This document shows positions 21,578-32,800 of a stretch of 64,000 nt of DNA, piece by piece. Under the pieces are notes generated by a model, which was given only the letters and a program-made list of their open reading frames with translations, was not told the DNA's origin and searched no databases. Both the position numbers and the translations under genes were made by a program. How positions within the stretch are numbered: the stretch's first letter is position 1; each line of letters opens with the position of its first letter. Origin of the DNA: Rhizaria sp. SCN 62-66 (taxonomy: Eukaryota > Rhizaria, unplaced); contig MEDY01000071.1 of NCBI GenBank assembly GCA_001724265.1, positions 28,708 to 92,707 of the forward strand. Reading direction: 5' to 3'.

Positions 21578-21949
21578 GCGCGTAGCAAGTTAAATACCGA
21601 ACTAAATGTGAACTTTTAAAATACATAGCTCGTTTTCTTGTTAAATGCAATGTTACTTGTTTGTTTTCCTCCCACATTAAGTCGCAGAGACATAAAATAT
21701 GAAGCGTGACTAATTTGTGGTCTGAGTCGCACGGCCGGCACGCACCTTAAGATTCCAGAAACTCCTACCCAGACCTCGTCACAGCTCCGTGCTTGTGATA
21801 TATTATATCGGTTGGGGTATTCAGCATGGGCTTTTACTTTTGTTCGTAAAATAATTCAATCTGAAACCCAAAATTTCTTCTTATATTCTTCTTTTCAATC
21901 ACCTCTAGGTTTTAGCCGTTGACTGTTCACGAGTCTCGCTCCAAACATC
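21578..21949. other. Intergenic spacer between tandem + genes
   Basis: AT-rich DNA holds the 3' end of the DUF1765-like gene and the UNC-45 promoter. TTCAATCACCTCTAG just before 21910 looks like a 3' splice site, so the UNC-45 5' UTR may be spliced. Confidence 0.5.
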
Positions 21950-24900
21950 ATGTCCTGGTCCGAGCTCAAGCAGAAGGGCAACACAGCCTTCACCAACAAG
22001 GATTTCCCAACTGCTATCATACTGTACACAAGCGCGCTTGACGCTGCAAATGCATCCTCAAGCGGTGCACAAGCTCCCGACCGCGCCACCCTCATGTCAA
22101 ACCGTGCCGCTGCACACCTCGGTGCCGCCTCCCTCGATGCCACTTCGTGCCCCGCACTAACGCCGTCTTCATCGGCAGCATTTGCTCTTGCGGATGCCCG
22201 TGCTGCGCTTGCCAGCTCAGCGCCGGCCAGCGCGGGCTTCTCGGCCGCTAAAGCGCGCTTCCGCGAGGCTTCGGCCACATCGCTCACCGCCGGGGCTTGG
22301 GCGCGCGCCGCTGCCGCGCACGCCGCACTACTCGCCTCGCACTCTACTGACGCTGCGCCTGCCGAGGCTTCTGCCGCCGCGCTGGTGGTACTTAGCGGCG
22401 GTGCGTGGGCCTCGACCGTTGCTTCGCTCAACACAGCGCACAGCGCGTTGACGGCGAATGCAACTACCCCCAGTAGCTCTGCCACTGCATCTGCGCAGGA
22501 CGGCGACACGACGGCGTTAGCTGCGCGGCTCCGCGCCACCGCAACAGCACTGGCTGCCGCAGCCCCCAGCCTTGCCCAGTCTGCGCCTAGCAGTGCCAGT
22601 ACCAGTCCCAGTGCCGCTGCGCCGCCGCTGCCGCTCGCACTCGCCCACCTGGCCGCCTGCCCGCGCGTGGCCGCCGCCGCCGACGCCGCTCTCGCCGACG
22701 CCGAGTCCGCCACGCAGCTGTCTGCCGTGGCCGCCGCACTGGCGCGCGCCCGCACTGCCGCCGGCCTCGCCGCGGCCGCGGACTCCGCCCGCGCCGTCGT
22801 CGCCGCCGCGCTGTCGCCCGCCCCGCCAGCGCCCGCGGCTGCGGCGTTCTCCGTCGGGAGCCCCGCCGTCCCCGTGCTGTTCGCGCAAGGCGCGTCCGCG
22901 CTTTGCCACCGGGCGCTGGCGACCGAGAAGGGTCGCGGCGCGCTGGCTGCGGCGCTCACCGCGCTCGTCACGCGCGCGCTCGCGCTGCTGCGCCGCGCAG
23001 TCGCGCTCGCGCCGCGCTTTGTGGCCGGCAATGGCGGGAGCAACGCGGGCGCTGGGATCGCCGCAGTGCACGCCCTGGCAGCTGCGGCGCTCGCTGCGGC
23101 GCAGGCCGGTGTGCGCGGACTGGCGCGCCTCGCCACCGCGGCCGCCGCCGCTGCCGCCAAGTCTGCGGACACCGAGGGCGACTCACCTGCTGAGAAGGAG
23201 GCGGCGGCGCTTGCGGCAGGGCTCGTCGCTGCTCTGGGCACGCCCCTTGCGGCGACCGCCGCGCTTGCCGCAGTCGCCGCCTCGGTCGACTCGCTGCACG
23301 CCTCGTGCGCTTTCGCGAGCTCTGCCGCGGAGCAGCAACAGCAGCAGGGACACGTGCTGCCGCCGCTGCCGCCCGCGCCCCCCGCGGTCGCGTGCGCGCC
23401 CTACAGCATCGCCGACATCGCTGTCGCGAGCGGGGCTGTGCCAGCGGCGATTGCGGCAGACTCGCTGCTGGCGCTGCTCAACATCGCGCCCACGCCTGCG
23501 CCCACGGTCACTGTCAGCTCTTTTGTCACGGCCGCCAGCGGTGAAGTCACTGCGAGCGGACTTGATGCCGTGCGGATGGTTTTGCTGCCCGCTGACGCAC
23601 TACGCCCTCTCCTTGTTGACGCCTTTGCGCTTGCATCCACCTCTGCCTCTTCGTCTAGCAACGGCGTGAACAGTACTGCAACAGCCTTGCCCGCACCTCT
23701 GCTCGGGCTTGTGATGCGCCTCACGGCCGCTGCATTCCCCGCGGCGCCAAGCACTTCTATAGCAGCTACGGCCGAGCCTGCTGCGATTACCGCTGCCCGC
23801 GCACTCCTCGCCGCCGTCGCCGAGGCCGAGGCCGTCGCTACCGCCACCGCCGCGGCCGCGGCTGGCGCGAACTCGACCACGACTGCGACGCGGCCTCCTG
23901 TGGTGGCCCGCGCCGTCGCCACGGCCCTCCTGACGCTCGACGCCGCCGATGGCGGTGATGCAGATACCACGGACGATGGCGCGGCGCCGGCGCCTGTGCC
24001 GCTGCCGCTGGGGCGCTTTTTTGCCGCAGTCGCCGCCGCGTCGGCCGCGGGCGCGCCGTCGCTGCCGCCGCTCTTGCTGCTGCTGCGCACGCTTCTCGAC
24101 GCGGAGGCCTCGCTCTCCGCCGTAAGCGCCGCTGACGGCGCTGGGGCGCAGAGCCGGGGCGGCAGCCGCTCGCTGCTGCCCACGGCCGTGCTGGCCGGCG
24201 CGGGCGGCGATGCGCCTACAGTCGGCGCGCTGTTGGCTTCGCACGTGCACCACGACCTGCACACGCTGTTGTTCTCTCTCCCCGTGCCCACGACCCCCGA
24301 GGACCACGCGAACCCCGCTGCATCCGCGCCCGCAGTCGACGTGATGACCGCGCGCACGCTGCCGCCGCTGCCGCTGCCCGTGGCCAGCGCCGCTGCGCTG
24401 ACCGCCGCGCCCGCGCGCGCCGCCGCCGCCGCCGCGCGCGGGCTGTCGCTGCTGGCCGCGACCGCCGCCGCGCACCCGGCCGCGGCGCTGGCGCTGGCGC
24501 AGGGCGACTCGGCCGTGTTCCGCCGCGCCCTCGCGCAGCGCCTGTCCCCGCCGCCCACGGCGACGGAGCCTACTGGTGCGCGCGGGGACGCCAAGCCGCG
24601 CGCCGCCAGCGAGTGCAAGGACGATCAAGGTGCGGCCACGACAGCTGCGACCGCCGCGGCCGCCGCTGCCGCGGCAGATGCGGCTGTCGAAGAGGAAGAG
24701 ACCCCAGATACCGCTGCGGCTGCTGCAGCGCCAGAGACCGAGGCCGATGCTGAGGCGGCAATGCCTTCCCTTGCAGGGCCAAACGGCCTCGCTGACGCCG
24801 TCGCCTTCCTGCTTGGCTGTTTCCCTGCGCCTTCGGTATCTTACACCGACTCTGACAATAACAGCGCCGAGAGCGCCGAGACTGTGCCCGCAACGCACGC

Positions 24901-27892
24901 GCCCGCGCTCGCCGCCGCCGCGGCCGTGGCTGCCGCGCTGCCCGCCGGGTGGCACGCGTCGGCACTCCCGCCGCGGGCGCCCGCCGGCGACGCCGCAGGG
25001 CTCCTCGAAGCCCCCGCCGCCTCGGCCCTGCTCGCGCCGGCTGCTCCCTCCACCGCGCCGGCAGGGACCGCGGCGGCGCTGGCCGAGCTCGCCGCGAGGC
25101 CGCTGGTGGCGTTCCCTGGCGCGTCCCCCGCGACCGAGCGCGCGCCGCTGGAGCTACTCGCGGCCGCGGCGCGCGCGGGCGGGCCGGCGTACCTGTTCAG
25201 CTACTCGACGCTGCATGCGGCCGACGTCTTTGCGCTCCTCGCGCGCACGCTCGCCAGCGCGCGCGCACTCTCGGCCGCCGCGGTTGCCGCCACGGGCGCC
25301 GCTAAGGCCCTTCGCACGCAGGCGCAGTCGCGCGGGCTGTCGGCCGTGCGCTCGTGTCTTGAAATCGCCGTCTACCTCAGCACTACCTCCGCGCGCGGCC
25401 GTCTCGCTGCGGTGGCCGACGCCAAGACGTACGGCCGCGCCGACCCGGCCGCGACGCCCTCGGTCGCCGCGCGCGCCGCGCTGGAGATCCGCGAGCTTCC
25501 GATCCCCTCGGCCTTCCTGACCGAGCTCTCGGCGCTGCTTGCGCTGCCCTCGAGCGCGACCGCGACGGGGCCGTGGCGCGTCGCGGCCGGCGCCGAGCGG
25601 TCTCCGCTGGGCCCCGGGTCTCCGCACTGCCAGCTCTCGGCGCTCTCCGCCCCGGGCTCAGCGACGCTGGCGACTCTGCTGGCCGCGGACCCGCCGTGCC
25701 GCTTCGCCGTGGGCCGGCTGCTCACCGCGCTGTGCGCCGGCCGGCTGGACCTGCTGCCACCCGCCGACGAGGACGACGAGGGCGTCGCAGGACTCAAGAC
25801 CGCTGCGCGCCGCGGGCTGGGACAGCAGCGCCGTCGCGCAGCCGCCGCCAGCGGCGCCGCCGACCCGGGTACCGAGGACGAGGACGACGACGGCGCGGCG
25901 TCGGTCGACTTGGCGCTTGTGGCCGGCAATCAGGCCGAGGCGGCTGCTGTGAAGACCGCCCTGATCGGCGCCGGTGCCGCCGCTGGGCTTCTTCGGGCAG
26001 CGCGCAACATGGCCCTCCACGCGGCCTGGGAGGCGCTGCCCGCGCCTGTTGCCGTCGCGGCCGCCGCCGAAGTCACCATCAGTAGCAGTGCGGAGGACAA
26101 TGACGGCGACGGCGAGGTAAAGGCAACTATTGAAGACTATGAATCCGCTGGTACATCTGCCACTGCAGTTGTGGTGGCGAACAGCGAAGGCAAGAAGACT
26201 CCCTCGGTGCTCGGCGCTATCACCGCGGACACTCTCACTCTATCGCTGCTATCCAGTAGCAGCAGTAGCAGCAGCATCAGTGGCAGTGCGGCTGCCAACA
26301 ACGGCGTGCATCCTGCTCTGCGCCAGCATCCGCTGTCGGCGCCTGCGTGCGAAGGCCTGCTGCTGCCGCTCGAGGCGCTGCAGGGCTTGTCGCGCGCCGC
26401 GCTCGCGCTGTGCACGCTGCCGCAGGCCGCGCGTACGGCCCCCGCGGCGCCCGACGCGGCCACCGCGGCCGCGGCGCTGGGCCCTCTGGCGCGCGCGCTG
26501 GCCGCGGCGCCCGAGAAGGCCGCTGTGGACTCGAGCTTCGCGGTCCCACCCGTGGCGCCCGTCGCCGCGCGCGGCCGCTGGGTGGCCCAGGGTGGCGTCT
26601 CTGCGCTGCTGCAGCTCATCAGCGATGCCAACAAGGTCAAGACGCACTTCAAGCTGCGCCGCGCGCTGCAGGAGCAACGCGACAAGGCGGCTTCCGGCGA
26701 TACCGCCACAGCGGACGGCACCAACAGCGGAAGTGGGAGCAACGAGAACCCTTTGTCTGCGCCGCCGCCCCCGTCGCCGGCCGCCGCAGCCGCCGCCGCC
26801 GCAAGCGAGCGCGAGGTGGCTCTGCTCTCGCGCTCTGTCGCGGCGCGGCGCCGTCGCGCGCCCAAGGGCGCTGTGGCCGAGGATTTCTACCCCACGCGCC
26901 CGCCCTCGAAGCACCCGCTAGCGCTTTCAACGACTGCGCTTGCGCCCGCGGCGTCGGCGGCGGAAGCAGCGACGGCGGCTGCGGGCGCTGCGGCGGCCCG
27001 CCCCGGCGCTGCCGCCGCGGCCGCCGCGGCCTCTGGCGCCGCGCCCGGCCGCGAAGGGGCCAACATCGGCGCCGACGGCAACCTGACCGATTTGGGCGTC
27101 GAGGCCGCGGCGGGCGAGGCCTGCGCGCGGCTCTCGGTTGCCCTCGCGCGCACGCTTATCTTCACGAACCCGGCGGTGCTGGCCGCCGGTGAGGCCGCGG
27201 CGAGCGTGCGCGCGCTCTGCGCGCTGGCGGCCGACGCCCCCCACGAGCGTGACCAGTTCGAGGCGCTCATGGCGCTCACCAACCTCGCCTCACTCGCGGC
27301 CGCCGAGGCACGCGCCGGCGTTGCCGCCGGCGCGGCAGTGGGCGGTGTGGCGGCCGCGCTCGAGGCGGGCTGCGCCTGGGAGTGCGCGCGCGCAGGCGTG
27401 ACCGTGAGCAACAGCCAGGTCCAGGCCGCCGGGCTGGAGCTGATGCTCAACCTCCTAGGCGGCTGCGAGTGGGCCGTGGGCAAGGTGCTGACGACCACGC
27501 GCGGCCGCGGCGACGTCGACCTGTGGCTGCTGTTTGTGCAGAGCAACGAGAACGAGCGCGCGCAGACGGCGGCCTCGGCGGCGCTCGCCGTGCTGGCGGG
27601 GATGTGCCCGCAGGCCGCGCGCATCGTCGCCGAGAGCACCATGCAGAGCGTCTCGCTTTCTGATAGCAACGGCCACGGCGGCGACGCCAGCTCTGGCGCG
27701 GACAAGCGCAAGACGAAGCAGGAAGTGAAGCCGCCCGGCGAGGTCGTGCTGCGCGCGCTGGCCGCGCATCCGCAGTGCAGCGAGCCCGTGCGCGTGCGCT
27801 GCCGGGCCGCCGTCGATGCCATCGCAGCCGCACGTAAGAAGACTGCGCTTTGGGAGCAGCACGTGCCGATTCGCAGCGAGGACAATATCTGA
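21950..27892 (+). CDS. UNC-45 / UCS-domain myosin chaperone, greatly enlarged
   Basis: This single exon has 1980 residues, ATG to TGA. The N-terminus is a TPR unit (WSELKQKGNTAFTNKDFPTA, LMSNRAAAHL), the arrangement that binds Hsp90 or Hsp70 C-termini in UNC-45. The C-terminal quarter is armadillo-like and matches the UCS domain: DQFEALMALTNLASLAAAEA, then AGLELMLNLLGGCEWAVGKV and NENERAQTAASAALAVLAG. UCS proteins fold and stabilise myosin motor domains in the cytosol. Animal UNC-45 is about 930 residues; this protein is twice that because of Ala-rich helical expansions and acidic linkers (EDEDDDGAAS) in the central part. Assignment rests on TPR plus UCS order and on the EALMALTNLA motif; confidence is good. 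It contains no TAG. Confidence 0.82.
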   Translation: MSWSELKQKGNTAFTNKDFPTAIILYTSALDAANASSSGAQAPDRATLMSNRAAAHLGAASLDATSCPALTPSSSAAFALADARAALASSAPASAGFSAAKARFREASATSLTAGAWARAAAAHAALLASHSTDAAPAEASAAALVVLSGGAWASTVASLNTAHSALTANATTPSSSATASAQDGDTTALAARLRATATALAAAAPSLAQSAPSSASTSPSAAAPPLPLALAHLAACPRVAAAADAALADAESATQLSAVAAALARARTAAGLAAAADSARAVVAAALSPAPPAPAAAAFSVGSPAVPVLFAQGASALCHRALATEKGRGALAAALTALVTRALALLRRAVALAPRFVAGNGGSNAGAGIAAVHALAAAALAAAQAGVRGLARLATAAAAAAAKSADTEGDSPAEKEAAALAAGLVAALGTPLAATAALAAVAASVDSLHASCAFASSAAEQQQQQGHVLPPLPPAPPAVACAPYSIADIAVASGAVPAAIAADSLLALLNIAPTPAPTVTVSSFVTAASGEVTASGLDAVRMVLLPADALRPLLVDAFALASTSASSSSNGVNSTATALPAPLLGLVMRLTAAAFPAAPSTSIAATAEPAAITAARALLAAVAEAEAVATATAAAAAGANSTTTATRPPVVARAVATALLTLDAADGGDADTTDDGAAPAPVPLPLGRFFAAVAAASAAGAPSLPPLLLLLRTLLDAEASLSAVSAADGAGAQSRGGSRSLLPTAVLAGAGGDAPTVGALLASHVHHDLHTLLFSLPVPTTPEDHANPAASAPAVDVMTARTLPPLPLPVASAAALTAAPARAAAAAARGLSLLAATAAAHPAAALALAQGDSAVFRRALAQRLSPPPTATEPTGARGDAKPRAASECKDDQGAATTAATAAAAAAAADAAVEEEETPDTAAAAAAPETEADAEAAMPSLAGPNGLADAVAFLLGCFPAPSVSYTDSDNNSAESAETVPATHAPALAAAAAVAAALPAGWHASALPPRAPAGDAAGLLEAPAASALLAPAAPSTAPAGTAAALAELAARPLVAFPGASPATERAPLELLAAAARAGGPAYLFSYSTLHAADVFALLARTLASARALSAAAVAATGAAKALRTQAQSRGLSAVRSCLEIAVYLSTTSARGRLAAVADAKTYGRADPAATPSVAARAALEIRELPIPSAFLTELSALLALPSSATATGPWRVAAGAERSPLGPGSPHCQLSALSAPGSATLATLLAADPPCRFAVGRLLTALCAGRLDLLPPADEDDEGVAGLKTAARRGLGQQRRRAAAASGAADPGTEDEDDDGAASVDLALVAGNQAEAAAVKTALIGAGAAAGLLRAARNMALHAAWEALPAPVAVAAAAEVTISSSAEDNDGDGEVKATIEDYESAGTSATAVVVANSEGKKTPSVLGAITADTLTLSLLSSSSSSSSISGSAAANNGVHPALRQHPLSAPACEGLLLPLEALQGLSRAALALCTLPQAARTAPAAPDAATAAAALGPLARALAAAPEKAAVDSSFAVPPVAPVAARGRWVAQGGVSALLQLISDANKVKTHFKLRRALQEQRDKAASGDTATADGTNSGSGSNENPLSAPPPPSPAAAAAAAASEREVALLSRSVAARRRRAPKGAVAEDFYPTRPPSKHPLALSTTALAPAASAAEAATAAAGAAAARPGAAAAAAAASGAAPGREGANIGADGNLTDLGVEAAAGEACARLSVALARTLIFTNPAVLAAGEAAASVRALCALAADAPHERDQFEALMALTNLASLAAAEARAGVAAGAAVGGVAAALEAGCAWECARAGVTVSNSQVQAAGLELMLNLLGGCEWAVGKVLTTTRGRGDVDLWLLFVQSNENERAQTAASAALAVLAGMCPQAARIVAESTMQSVSLSDSNGHGGDASSGADKRKTKQEVKPPGEVVLRALAAHPQCSEPVRVRCRAAVDAIAAARKKTALWEQHVPIRSEDNI

Positions 27893-28553
27893 GTCAAGCG
27901 TGAATCTGCCTTAAATTTAGTCTTGTATCAATGGGGTATTCTTCCTGACGGTCGTGTGATGATTAACATATTAACGGTCCGCAACGTGATTGAGTAAAAT
28001 AAATATAATTGCGGCAATGAAACATTGAGTTTGCAAGGTATTGATTTGTATTTTGTAACTTATAGCATGTGACGACGCTTAAAACCACGTCCTTTAATAC
28101 CACATGTCACGTGTACGATAAAGAAAAGAAAACAAGAAACGAATCAGCACGCACACCCGAGGAGGTGTGACGGCGCCCTGTCCCCACCCCCGCCAGTTGA
28201 TTTCAGTGTGACTGGTGACTGGAAGAAGAGAGGAAGAGCGTCCAAGAGCGGGACGTCCCAAACGGGGACGCGCCCGCACCGTGCTTGCTGGGGGGGAGTA
28301 GCCTGAGCCGTTGTTAGATAAAACCGCAGATTGCGGCGCAAGGCGCATGTAAAAACGGAGGAGCACTTAATCGGAGTGAACTGTGAGAGCGCGCAAGCCG
28401 CTGAGTGTATCAGCGTTTCACACGACTCTACGTTGCGCTCGCACACAGTGGTCACACTTGTCAAGCATGCGCAAGCATCGCGGTCTGCGTTAGCGTGTGG
28501 GAGTGGGTGGAGACGTTGGAATTGGTGTTGTTGTTCGTGCGACGTAAACGGAT
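27893..28553. other. Intergenic region between convergent genes
   Basis: It holds the 3' UTRs of UNC-45 and OSCP. AATAAA-like strings occur near 28000. A GC-richer patch lies around 28150-28310, without a convincing ORF. Confidence 0.55.
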
Positions 28554-29508
28554 TTACGCGGAAACGGCCTTCTCGAGAGTGGCATCGATGTTGGTGAGGG
28601 CGGTGAGGAGGGAGAGGTCCTGGTGCATGCCCTCAGCCTCGATGACGAGGCCGCCCATGATCGCGGGGTTCACCTTCTCGACGACGTTGAGCTTGTAGCC
28701 CTTCTTGACGATGCTGGCGAGGTTCTTCTGGACGGTGGCAAGCTCGTCCTTAGAGAGGGCGTCGGCGGAGGTGACCGTGACGATCATGTCCTTGTTGGCC
28801 TCGGCAGCCATGCGGTGGTAGACGCGGGCGATCTCGGGGAGCTGGGTCCACTTGTTGTCGGTGGCGACCTTCTGGAGGAGCTCGGTGGTGGCCTTGTCGG
28901 CGCCGATGTGGGAGGCGAAGTCGTTGAGGAAGGCGGTCTTGCGGGCCTCAGCGGTCATGGGGTGGTCGAAGACAGACTGGAACGAGGGGATGTTGGTCTG
29001 AGCAGAATGCCACTTGGCGAGGACAGAATGGGGGGCGTAGATGTCGCCGCCCTGCTTCTTGGCACCAGCGAGGAGCTGCTCGGCGGCAGCAATGGCGTAG
29101 GGCTTCTTGGCCACCACCTAAAAAAAGTTCAAGATCGCGAAATGATGGAAGCAGGGTCGGTGAGCAAGCAGGAAGAGAGTTCAGAACACCGAGAGATGGA
29201 CACAGAGGACGACGAAGAAGACTGGCACCCTGATCAAGGCCCAGGGGACACCTAGATGCATAGCTCTTGTAATCAATGTTTAGTAAATGATACTAGGGGT
29301 GTGGAAGAATAGAACGGGACTACTACGCACTTCTAGCAAAAAGCCTGTAGCGTGTATAAAGACGCCTAAGTTAAGCTACGAAGAGCCCAATTGGCACCGT
29401 AAGCCAATCGTGTCGACACGGATTTGAGGGGGATAGAAGGGCGGGGAAGAAACGACGTACCTCGGTGGAGAACATGCGAACCGTGCGAGCAATAACCTTG
29501 CGATTCAT
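28554..29508 (-). CDS. Mitochondrial ATP synthase OSCP (delta-type) subunit
   Basis: Exon 1 (29508-29461) encodes only MNRKVIARTVRMFSTE, a basic, amphipathic mitochondrial presequence. After a 343-bp intron (GTACGT to TTTAG), exon 2 (29117-28554) encodes the mature protein, giving 203 residues and TAA. Exon 2 starts VVAKKPYAIAAAEQLLAGA and ends with the family-typical region VVEKVNPAIMGGLVIEAEGM. OSCP links the F1 head to the peripheral stalk of mitochondrial F1Fo ATP synthase. The length is normal for the family (about 190-210). The presequence sitting alone on exon 1 is a neat exon-module boundary. A GGTCGGTT-type short repeat lies upstream, around 29575-29605. Assignment is firm. Confidence 0.92.
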
Positions 29509-29808
29509 TTCGTTATTCAAAACGTCTCTGAACGTAAAGACAAGTTTTTCTCATCCGCCCTCGCCCCATCTCTGGTCGGTCGGTTCGGTTGGTCGGTTCA
29601 AAGTCTAGCCGCGTACGGACCGAAAAACTCACCTGTCTAACTTCATTCGAAAATCACCAAAACAATTGAATTGTTTACAGCGGTATAGTTTTATTAAGAA
29701 AATTAAAATTGGTGTGTATTAAAACGCATGTCAACGATGCGCAGTTTCTTCATGTCATTCATTGTCCATATCAATGAACGTCTCTTCTTGTATCCTCTTC
29801 CCAACACT
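29509..29808. other. Short intergenic region with GGTCGGTT-type repeats
   Basis: This is the OSCP promoter and the 3' flank of the M16 protease. Around 29575-29605 the motif GGTCGGT or GGTTGGT is repeated several times. Confidence 0.5.
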
Positions 29809-32800
29809 TTACATGGCAGCAGCAGCGGCCGGAGCAGCGGCAGCGACGGGGGCAGCGGCAGCAGCAGGAGCAGCGGTGGCAGCAGCAGGAGCAGCGGTGG
29901 CAGCAGCAGGAGCAGCAGCGGCAGCAACAGGAGCGGCGGCACCAACAGGAGCGGCGGCAGCAGGGGCGGCGGCAGGAGCGGCGGCAGCAGGGGCGGCGGC
30001 AGGGGCGGCGGCAGGAGCGGCGGCAGGAGCGGCGGGGAGTGAAGCCACAGTGGCGTTAGCCGACGCGGTGACGGTGCCGTTCATGGCCATAGCGGCGATG
30101 GTCGCCGTGACGGTGGTGGAGCGCTTGGTGTACTGCACAACGCTGGCCTCGTCGATCGAGGGCTTGACGACGACCGAGGACGGCGCCGACGCGGCGATGG
30201 ACAGCGCGGGCGGGGCAGGGACGCCGCGGAGCATGGGCGAGCGGTAGAGCGCCTTCTTAAGCTGCGGGAGCTGGCCCACGGTGACGTTGCCGCGCGCCTG
30301 CTTATTGTCGGCGGCGAAGACGACGTCGAGCTTGACGGCAACGTCGGAGTCGCGGCCGTCGTAGCTGAAGGCCACGTGCGGCGGGTCCGCGCGCACCGTG
30401 TACGTCGTCGGCGCGGTCACCGCGGCGGGGGCAGCGGCGGGGGCAGCGGCGGGGGCAGCGGCGGGGGTGGCGGTCTTGTTGCCGGTGTTGCCGGTCTTGT
30501 CGCTGATATCGAAGAACTCCTCGAGCTGCGAGTCGTTGGTCTTGGTGGGCTGCTGCTGCTTGCGGCGCATCTCCTCCAGCTGCGCACGGTCGATCGGGCT
30601 GCCGTCGGGCAGCACGTACGACCGCTGGCGGGGCTCGTACGCCACGGGGATGCGCTTGACCATGATGGGGCGGTACAAGCGGCGCTGCTCGAACGGCGAA
30701 GGCGCGATCAGGACCGAGTCGTCGTAGAAGTACTGGCTCTCGCTCGCGATCTCGGCGGCCAGGGACGCGTCCATGGCGGCTTCGACGTCAACCTCGGTCT
30801 CGGCCTCGGCGTCCAGCTCGGACTCGAGCTCGAACTCGGCCTCAGCCTCGGACTCAGCCTCAAGCTCGGAGTCGGCCTCGGCCTCGGTCTCGGCCTCAAG
30901 GTCGAGGTCGAGGTCGAGCTCAGTGTCAGCCTCGGTCTCGAGGAACGAGATGCTCTGGGCCTCGAGCGACTGCTCGATCACGGGCAGCTCCACGAACGAC
31001 GACGTCGACGCGCAGTCGGTCGCGGCGTCAGTGGCGGCCGAGCCCGCGGTGGCGAGGCGCGCCTCCATGGCGGCCTGCGCGCGGTCCTCGGCGACGATGG
31101 CGTTCATCACCTCGGTCTCGAGCATCATCGCGCGCACGGCGGCGGCGCGGCGCTGGGACGCCTGCGCGGCGGCCTGGGCGGCGGCGGACACGCCCGTGGC
31201 GGCCTCGAGCAGCGTCGCGGGGGCCATCTCGGCGGCCACGGCGTCGGCGGCCTCGGACGCAATGCGCGCGCGGCGCGGGGCGCGGGCGGCCGTGGGCTTG
31301 GGCACAGAGCCGGCAAAGGCGCGGATCTCGGGCATGTGGCCCAGCGCGTAGGCCGCCGAGGCGACGGCGAGCACGTCCCACTGGTCCGACACGATCGCGT
31401 TCGTCGTCGTCGCCAGCTGGGCCGCGGAGGCCGCCGTGGAGATCACGGTCTCGAGCTCAAGGAACGCGCCGGTCTTGGCGACGGTCGCGTTGGCGGCAAC
31501 GGTCGCGTTGGCGACAACAGCGGTGGCGTTGACGGACGCGTTGGAAGCAGCAGCGACGGCGACGGGGGCGACGGCGACGGGAGCGACGGGGGCGACAGCA
31601 CTGGCGTTGGCCGTGGCGTTGGTGCTGGCGGCGGTCGCGTTCACGGAGGCGATGGCCGCAGCAGCAGTGCTGGCGGCCGCAGCGGTGGCGGCGGCGATCT
31701 TGACGTCGGCGACAGCGATGGTGTTGCTGGCGTTGGCGATCTTGGCGTTGGATTCGGCCGTGGCGTTGGCGACGTAGGCGGCCGTGAGGCGCGCAGTCTC
31801 CTCCGCCAGGCGCTTATCGGCGTCGGTCTTGGTGGCGTTGGCGTCGGCGGCAGCGAGCGCCTTGTTGCCCTTCTTGGCGAGCTGGAGGTGCTCGAACACA
31901 CTGCGCGAGCGCTCAGCGATCTGCACCGCGGTCCAGTTGGCTGACAGCGCGGGCGCGGCGCGCAGCGCGGCCACGGGGCCGTCGGGCTGCGTCGCGGGCG
32001 CCCAGGGCGCGCCAGCGGGCACGGGCAGCGGAGTGTGCACCGGGAAGCGCGCGGGCGCGGCGGCGATGGTGCCGTTCATCTTGGACAGGTGCGCGTGGGA
32101 CGCGATCTGGATCGAGAGCGACTTGCCGGAGTAGGCGCCAAAGCCAAAGACGCGGTCGTAGAAGTCGAGCAGACCTGCGACGTTGATCTTCTTGAGCAGA
32201 AGTTGGGAGTCAACGAAGCGCTGCATGTAGTTGTACTTCTGGTTCTCAATCGCGCCCCAGTTCTCGCGTGCATGCTCCATCAGCGTGGTAGCGTTGGTGA
32301 GCTTGGTGTCGTAGAGCGTCATGACCGTCTTGGCGAAAGCCGCAGGCGTGAGCGTGGCGTCGAGCTCCTTGCGGTACGTCGACAGGAACGTCTGCACGCG
32401 CATGTCGACGTAGTCGGGCGGAAACGTTGCCGACTGGACCTGGAGCGTGAACTCGCTCACGTCGGAGGTCGCGGAGCCGTAGGCCCAGACGATGTAGCCC
32501 ATCTGCTCCTGCGTGCGGAGCGCGTTGTACGCGGCCTTGCGCATGAAGTGGTCGAGCACGTCCATGTAGAGCTTGTCCAGCGTCGAGTTAGCACGACCGA
32601 GCTGGTAGACGTTGTACACCATCGAGTTGGGCTCGTGGGGGTCCAGCGCGGTCGTGGCCACGGTGTAGCGGCCGTCGAGCACGGGGCGGCGCAGCGCCGC
32701 GCGCTCCTCGGCCACGCGCGAGGGCAGGAAGGTGGAGCGGACCGACTTGTAGGGCAGCGTCGCCATGGCCTCGTCGACAAACTCGCGCGCCTGCCAAGCG

